DNA from: Laccaria trichodermophora
Taxonomy: Eukaryota > Basidiomycota > Agaricomycetes > Agaricales > Hydnangiaceae
Direction: 5' to 3'
DNA: 64,000 nucleotides
Assembly (NCBI GenBank): GCA_018417955.1
Contig: JACTVC010000022.1
Coordinates: 186,001 to 250,000 of the forward strand
Part shown: positions 58,057-64,000 of the stretch, one piece after another
Numbering within the stretch: the stretch's first letter is position 1
Layout: each line of letters starts with the position of its first letter
Program-made: the position numbers and the translations under genes
The notes under the pieces: model-generated
Told to the model about the DNA's origin: nothing
Database searches by the model: none
The model's input: the letters and a program-made list of their open reading frames with translations, nothing else

Positions 58057-59730
58057 TAAACCAGTCCGACATTCAACGTTATGCACACCAAAGCCAAAGA
58101 TATAACCATATATGAGTTCAGAAAAATTGTCATAGCTGCACTTTTTGAAGTTGGCGACGGTGTGGCTGCTGGGTAAATCACGGTTGGGTTCGCTGTTCCA
58201 GGAGAAAGGAAGATGTCTGTTTGTGATCCTAAAAACTGTATTCAGTTTCAGAAAGCGGAGAATAAGAAAGGAAAAACAACCGTTCGCAAATCCTAATTTG
58301 GCGTTATACGTTGGAGATCGTGGGTTTCCAGACAGGTCTGACCCCGAAACAACAATGTTGTTTCCTTCGAGTTGGTTCCAATACACCATCTAAAAGATTA
58401 ACAAAAAAACATTAACACAAAGAAACGAAAAGATGACCACCCTCACCTGTTTAGGTCCCTGTATACACTTTGATTTATTGTCTTCGCACCAAACGGGGGG
58501 AACTGCTGGCGCGACGGCGCTTGAACCCGTCTTGCCAGTGACTCGGCAGCGAAAGCCCTGCATATACATGTTCGGCTCGCCGCAGCTACCGCTATACTTC
58601 AGACACGCCGATGGGCACGAAAAAATTGACATACCCGTCAGCCACCTTGATTCGGGCGGAATGCATGAGAAGTTCATTTTCCAAATTCGCAGTGTGTACT
58701 TACCCAACCCCACTACACAAAACAAACATGGTTAGAAATGAGAGACGCCGAGCAAGAAGAAAAATGTCGTACAGCGCATATACATCCACCTGGTTCGGGA
58801 CATGCAGGAAGATCGGGAACTTGATACTCAGCAATACGAAACCAAGGGGTACTAAAAGCAAATTAAAAATCGGCGACGCTATGTTATGAACCATACACAC
58901 TTGTAAAGCACAGTGAAGACGACCAAGTTTTCCGGTGTGACTTGCTTCAAATAAGAAGTGTAGGAGATTGCGAAGGCAGTACCAGCTGCCATGCTTTGGT
59001 TCTGCGTGTGGACTTGATAGGGTGAGCATAAGCGAAAAGGAGGCGGATCAAGGCATACTGTTCGGGTTGACGATGCAGTCGGTTCCGTTTTTACCTTCAC
59101 TTGTTACCCCGAGGCCGGGATGATTTTGTCCATCTCCAAACAAAGCAGTCATTGTACCATTATATGACAATGTGGTGAAAGCGCGGTTAACCGCATGCTC
59201 GACGGTGAAAATGCCGTTGGCTGGGCTTTGCAAAAGGTTAATGGAATATAAGAAAGCAACAGTCAGAACTCACAGCTCGAGGAACTCGCCCTCATTTGGA
59301 GGGAACTGGTCGCACTGAAAGCAAAGACGGCGTTTGAGATGTATTGATAAGTTGAAATCAGATTGGAATTTTGACGGACATTGTTAGTATGATGAAACCA
59401 CCAGTCAGATTTGTTGAGCTAATAATTATAAGGGTGAGAAATTTTCACGCGTGAAAGAATCCGGAGTACCATGAAAAGAGGCTGAACTGCATCATTGGTG
59501 TTCTGGTTATTGACGCCTGGCTGTGACCCATTCAAACAGTACATCCCTAGAGTTGTTCAGGGGAAAATGTGAGTTTTTTGGTTCAAATCCACGGGTACAA
59601 TAAGTATTGGTTTACCCTTATGCCATGCCGCGACATGCGCCTGCGTCGTAAGAAATACATTGGAGAAAGTCAAGCCGACAGTGAGAGAAAAAAGAACCCC
59701 TCGTATTTCGAGGAGGTTTGAGAGGCTCAT
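58057..59730 (-). CDS. AA14-type lytic polysaccharide monooxygenase, GPI-anchored
   Basis: ATG 59728-59730 starts a signal peptide (MSLSNLLEIRGVLFSLTVGL) ending ...TTQA, so the mature protein begins HVAAWHKGMYCLNG. The N-terminal His is the first ligand expected of an LPMO copper histidine brace. Following blocks: SDWWFHHTNNCDQFPPNEGE, FTVEHAVNRAFTTLSYNG, TQNQSMAAGTAFAISYTSYL, PENLVVFTVLY, GEPNMYMQGFRCRVTG, PPVWCEDNKSKC, MVYWNQLEGNNIVVSG and GSQTDIFLSPGT. The C-terminus is a Ser/Thr/Pro stretch and a hydrophobic tail (MTIFLNSYMVISLALVCITL) without further charged residues, fitting a GPI signal. About nine introns. The AA14 assignment rests on recalled family patterns. Probably acts on plant or fungal cell-wall polysaccharide at the cell surface. 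Confidence 0.75.
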
Positions 59731-60388
59731 GAAAGCGTGAAGGAAGTGGTAGGTTCAGGGTCAAACGTTGAATGCTGAATGGGGGATAATCGCGTGGTAA
59801 TCGCGTGCGGCGTGAGCGCCACCCAAGATCTAGGCTTGAGGTTAACGTTGCAACTTCAACGTGTCGGCAGCGCCTGCCTGCGGGATTCATTTTATCAGTG
59901 AACCAGGCATGAAAGTGAAGTCAGGGAATTTGTTCGAATGTCATGTCATCCTACCCAATTCTACCAGGTCCTACTATCCTGGATGACGGAACACCAGTGA
60001 CCAACGTATCTTTGATATCAGGGGCACCGGCAAGTTCGCACTACACTGCCACACAATTTTCGGATTTCTATCGCCGCTTTAAGTCTGGGCGCTATGTCTC
60101 CCACCACGTGAAGAAGACCAGAGGCTATGGAAGGGCTAACTTGGGGAGTAACGATAAGGATGCTGTCGAGCTGTGAGTTCACGATGTATTGTTGAGGCAG
60201 TGGTTGATTTGAATTTTATGAATAGCCTCCCCCTTATAACAATCTTAGATGATGGGCCCTTCCTTGTCAAATTCAAGACGTTGTACCTTGTTGTAAGCGC
60301 TGGTATGACATCTATAAAATAGTCGTCGACAGGTGTGTTGGCCAAGGACATTTTCCCCCTCTGCCGCGGTGTTTTGCCAGGTGACAGC

Positions 60389-62865
60389 ATGGCCTCCCGC
60401 ATACCTTACCGGGAGTCCCGTCGCAAACTCGTTATCGCCTTCGATGTAGGCACCACTTTCAGCGGTGTCTCATACAGGTAAACATCACTTTGGTTCGTTT
60501 ACCTTATCTCATTTTGGTGGAATAGCGTTTTAGATCCAGGCCAGATTCCAGAGATCAAAGGTGTGACAAGGTAGCTACTCTAGACCAGATCGGAGGCATC
60601 GCCTATCTGTTCTTCTAGATTTCCTGCTCAGGAACATGTGACTGGGTCGTCGAAAATCCCAACCATCATCTACTACGATCCGCAAGGTTCTGTGCGCGCG
60701 GTTGGAGCTGAGGCGATTAAAGATGGGGTTTTGGAGTTGGCAACAGATAATGGGTGGGTCAAAGCCGAATGGTGCGTGGACTCTTCCGAGCAAAGCCTTT
60801 GAACACTAACACTAAATTATTTCTCAACAGGTTTAAGCTCCACCTTCGGCCTAGGACACGATCCACGGAACACATAGCAGCGGAGATACCACCACTTCCC
60901 TCGGGCAAAACTGTCGTTCAAGTTTTTGCCGACTACCTTCGCTACCTTTTCCAATGTACAAGCTCGTATATCAAGGACACTCATGCCAACGGGCACACTT
61001 TGTGGGCCTCCGTCGAAAATCACATTGATTATGTTCTTTCACACCCGAACGGTTGGGAAGGTCCACAGCAGAATCAAATGCGGGAGGCAGCAGTGCTCGC
61101 CGGACTGATTCCGAGTACGCCGGAAGGACATGCTCGAATCTCCTTTGTTACGGAGGGAGAAGCTAGTTTACACTTCTCAATAAACAACGGATTCTCGTCA
61201 ACTACAATGAATGTATGTTCCAGTTTGCTTACGACCTTTTTGTATATCCCTAAACCCTTTTTTCTCACAAGAACGGGGATGGCGTACTTATTGTTGATGC
61301 TGGCGGCGGCACAATCGATATTAGTGCGTATGCAAGGCGGGGTTCCTCATTTGCCGAAATTGCTGCTCCCCAATGTGAGCGGGATGTAGGGTCTCAATAA
61401 AAGAGCTAACACATCGAAGGTTACTTTCATGGCTCTATTTTTGTCACCATAGAGGCCCGAAAGCTCCTTTCCAGTAAGTTATGCAAAGCGCCTACGTCTC
61501 GTAACTCTCCTCATTCATTTCACCAGGACTTCTTTCGGACTCCCCATTTATAGATGACCTGGATCACATCATTCGATGTTTTGATAAAACTACTAAACAC
61601 CGATTTCGTGATGTTGAGGAGACGCAGTTCATCAAATTTGGCTCAATCCGCGATAACGACGAGGAGTTCAATATTCGTTATGGCCAGCTCAAGATGACAG
61701 GGTGAGAATTATGTTTTCTTAAGTTCGCAGGTAGACCTTACAGTGTTTTGACGTTGCTAGCCGGGACGTTGCGTCTTGTTTCGAGCCATCCGTCAAATGC
61801 ATTGTTGATACCGTGATTGAGCAGCATAGAACTGCACGACAAAGGTTTTCTGTCCGTCTTGTCTCCCTTCGATAATTAATTTCGAGCTGACTCCTTCATA
61901 CTAGCACGTTATTCTGGTGGGGGGTTTTGCCGCCAGTGACTATCTTCATAACCGATTGCGGGCAATGCTAGAACCCAATGGCTTCCTTGTTATCCGCCCC
62001 GAAAACCATGTGTCAGTATCGAACGCCATTCGTTTTCACTTATTTTTGACGTCCACAATACAGGAGCAAAGCTGTCGCCGATGGGGCAATATCCTTTTAC
62101 CTGGACCACTTTGTGCGAACGAGGGTAGCGAAAGTTACCTACGGGGCATTCGCTAATGCGTTATACAATCCCCACAATCCCGAACATCGGGAGCGTGAGG
62201 CGGACACCTTTGTCTCAATGGCAGGCGAAAAGCGCGTCCAGGGCTCTTTCACGGTTATACTACCCAAGGTAATTACCCCACGACTGGTAGGGTAATACAT
62301 CTTGCTCAGCTATTACTTTTCAGAATACTCAAGTTTCCGAAACACAAGAGTTCCGGAGTTCTTTTACTCAACTGTACAAACTCAAGACTGATTTCGCGTC
62401 ATTGACATCCACCGTGTGGTGCTACCGAGGCGTCATAGCTGAACCGAGATGGCGAGATACCGACACCCGTAAGCATTATCTTACCCCTGGTGTTCCTTTA
62501 CATTGACCACAAGACCCTAGGGATGTATTCGAAGGTCTGCACGATCGAGTTAGATCTGTCCCATTTTTCCCGTAACACAAAAGAGATCAAACGTCATGGG
62601 GCCCAAGGGAAGTTTTACAGGCTTGATTACGACATAGTTTTACTATTCGGATTGACGGAGTTGAAGGCCCAGCTGGCTTGGATGGAAAAGGTATTGTGTT
62701 TCGTATGTGATGTTACACGCCTTGTGACTGATAAAAACTCTAGGGAGTCGAGAAAAAGTGCTGAGGATATCCGCCTGATATATTCCAATAACAACTGACA
62801 GATTTTGCAATTCCAGGAGCCCTGCAAAGATTGTTTATGACCCAGACTCAACACGAGAAGATTGA
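60389..62865 (+). CDS. Hsp70-like ATPase, HSPA12 type, copy 2
   Basis: Paralogue of the gene at 51472, with the same exon layout and matching blocks throughout: MASRIPYRESRRKLVIAFDV, AFDVGTTFSGVSYS, GSSKIPTIIYYD, SYIKDTHANGHTLWASVENH, SFVTEGEASLHFSI, LIVDAGGGTIDISAY, ILVGGFAASDYLHNRL and VLLFGLTELKAQLAW. It ends at TGA 62863-62865 after PAKIVYDPDSTRED. All nucleotide-binding motifs are intact. As in copy 1, no canonical Hsp70 substrate-binding domain is recognisable. The two genes lie about 6.4 kb apart in the same orientation, suggesting a tandem duplication later separated by other genes. ATG 60389 gives the best N-terminal match to copy 1. Confidence 0.9.
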
Positions 62866-63099
62866 TAAAATGGTACCGGAATCGCGAACCTATACCCATA
62901 CTGTATAAATGTAGTAATAGATTATGGATCAAAGGATAACCTGAAGACCTCCTCATTTACCCCACGACATCCTGGTTCACAAACACTCTGGACCATGAAG
63001 GACGTATCCATTGAAATACAGCAGAAAACGCGGACCTTCAATATTTCAATCTCGAGCCAGCTGGATAAATTTACATGGTACAGAGCAAGAAACTAGTGA
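62866..63099. other. short convergent intergenic region
   Basis: Lies between the two convergent gene ends. No feature was recognised. Confidence 0.5.
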
Positions 63100-64000
63100 C
63101 TAAACAGAGAAAGGACTCCATGCTTCAACCAAACCATCAGTAGTCTTAGATGCCACAGCCCACTCAGGGAGGAAAGCCAGCACCTCCTCGAATGCTGGTA
63201 TCTTCGCGCTCTCACCGCCACCGCGCTGTAGATCCCACTGCCCATCCCCATTGTCCAAATTCCCACTCTCATATTCAACCCACTCACAAGCTATCCTCCC
63301 CGTGATGCCCTCACCCTCTCGGCCATCATCATCCTCCCACTCAAAGTCGACGACGAACTCGCGGTCCCACGTGCGACTCCACAGTCTGACTTCGCTAGCG
63401 CCCACCTTGCCCACCTCATAGCCCTTCTGCATTCCTCCTTGCCCGCCCTCCACAACGTACTTGGTGATTGGTCGGCTGTCAAAGTACAGCCTGCACGAGC
63501 GCGTGTTCCGTCCCTGCAAGACAATCTGCCCCTTCCGAACCCCAGTTCTCGCCAATTCCGCTTTGAACCACGATTGTCGGCCTTTCGAAGCAGCACCGAC
63601 TCGACCCTGCGCCGCAGCAAAATCATCTTCCCAAGGGTCGCGACCCCCAGGTGAGGGAACCAAGGCGCTCTCCCATTCACACGTCACTAACCCCCGTTTA
63701 GCCTTCTCGTCTCTGCACTTCAACTCCTTGTCTGATGCCGACGGTAGCCTGGGGATGATTTCGTTTTTCAGATAGTACGGTGTACCAGTTAAAGCTGTAA
63801 CAACCTTCCTAACCCCCGCGGTTGGATGAACAGTCGAATTTGAGAGGTCCATGACAGAGCTGTGTCTCTCGGAGACAACGTTGGAGAGTGTGACTTTTTG
63901 CTGGAAGAACACCTTCAATGGGTCGGCGGATGAGAATGGGAACGAGAGCCAGAGGTAGGCGGTGACAATGAGGAAGGAGAGGAAGACGAGGAGGAAGAGT
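63100..64000 (-). CDS. PFF1: vacuolar membrane protease (Pff1-like), C-terminal part
   Basis: The minus frame runs off the window end at 64000, so the N-terminal M28-type metallopeptidase domain and most membrane segments are outside. Visible parts: one membrane segment (LFLLVFLSFLIVTAYLWLSF) followed by VVTALTGTPYYLKNEIIPRL, a Trp-containing beta-rich lumenal domain (ASEVRLWSRTWDREFVVDFE, GRIACEWVEYESGNLDNGDG) and the C-terminal block PAFEEVLAFLPEWAVASKTT with DGLVEAWSPFSV. These match the C-terminal region of the Pff1 family, vacuolar membrane zinc peptidases of uncertain substrate. One uninterrupted exon covers the visible part. Confidence 0.85.
   Translation of the reverse strand, partial: LFLLVFLSFLIVTAYLWLSFPFSSADPLKVFFQQKVTLSNVVSERHSSVMDLSNSTVHPTAGVRKVVTALTGTPYYLKNEIIPRLPSASDKELKCRDEKAKRGLVTCEWESALVPSPGGRDPWEDDFAAAQGRVGAASKGRQSWFKAELARTGVRKGQIVLQGRNTRSCRLYFDSRPITKYVVEGGQGGMQKGYEVGKVGASEVRLWSRTWDREFVVDFEWEDDDGREGEGITGRIACEWVEYESGNLDNGDGQWDLQRGGGESAKIPAFEEVLAFLPEWAVASKTTDGLVEAWSPFSV

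Noticed and set aside
59943..60176. 77-aa plus frame between the LPMO and second Hsp70 genes
   Set aside because: Starts with ATG but has no recognised feature or splice continuation; kept out for lack of support.

Overview
The window looks like nuclear DNA of a mushroom-forming basidiomycete (Agaricomycetes-like). Genes are split by many short introns (about 45-70 nt, GT-AG with an occasional GC-AG), and the gene families are typical of that group: a multicopper laccase, an AA14-type lytic polysaccharide monooxygenase (LPMO), several F-box proteins, a DUF6593-like protein, HSPA12-type Hsp70 proteins, SAGA Spt7 and a penta-EF-hand protein. No operons, ribosome-binding sites or CRISPR arrays are expected or seen. 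Gene models were spliced by eye, so exon edges are predictions.

Region 1 (1-6.5 kb) is repeat-rich. It holds a TA-flanked MITE (1001-1343) and a 3.1-kb terminal-inverted-repeat element (2164-5277). Nested in the latter is a hAT-like element (2934-4797) with a perfect 8-bp target duplication, and a decayed coding remnant follows. Region 2 (6.5-20.2 kb) carries an intron-containing tRNA-Ala, two tRNA-like elements, a cyclopropane-fatty-acid-synthase-type methyltransferase, a gene ending in a ubiquitin/SUMO-like fold, a U6 snRNA, an intact 14-exon laccase, and two paralogous F-box genes (one frameshifted) separated by a second TA-flanked MITE. Region 3 (20.2-29 kb) is again repeat-rich: a fold-back element, four more tRNA-like elements, and a hAT-like element nested in a MITE. 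It also carries one gene joining a WASP-like proline-rich head to two copies of a basidiomycete repeat domain.

Region 4 (29-51 kb) is ordinary gene-dense chromosome: a DUF6593-like protein, an F-box protein with C-terminal zinc fingers, an SRPK-like kinase without a recognisable ATP-binding lobe, an MFS sugar transporter, another F-box protein, two proteins of unknown function, SPT7, PEF1 and a second U6 gene on the opposite strand. Region 5 (51-64 kb) has two closely related HSPA12-type Hsp70 genes enclosing an accessory block (a PD-(D/E)XK-like gene, a decayed gene and a GPI-anchored AA14-like LPMO). It ends in the 3' part of a vacuolar membrane protease gene.

The most unusual signal is a family of six + strand elements at 7.1, 7.3, 21.3, 21.6, 24.9 and 28.1 kb. 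Each has tRNA-type A and B boxes, a tRNA-like acceptor stem and T-arm, and a poly-T run downstream. In place of the anticodon arm each has a long hairpin whose sequence differs completely between copies while its pairing is kept. The two U6 genes also share an upstream element at fixed distance, and three mobile-element ends share the terminus TAGTGTTGCCG while carrying entirely different subterminal repeat words.
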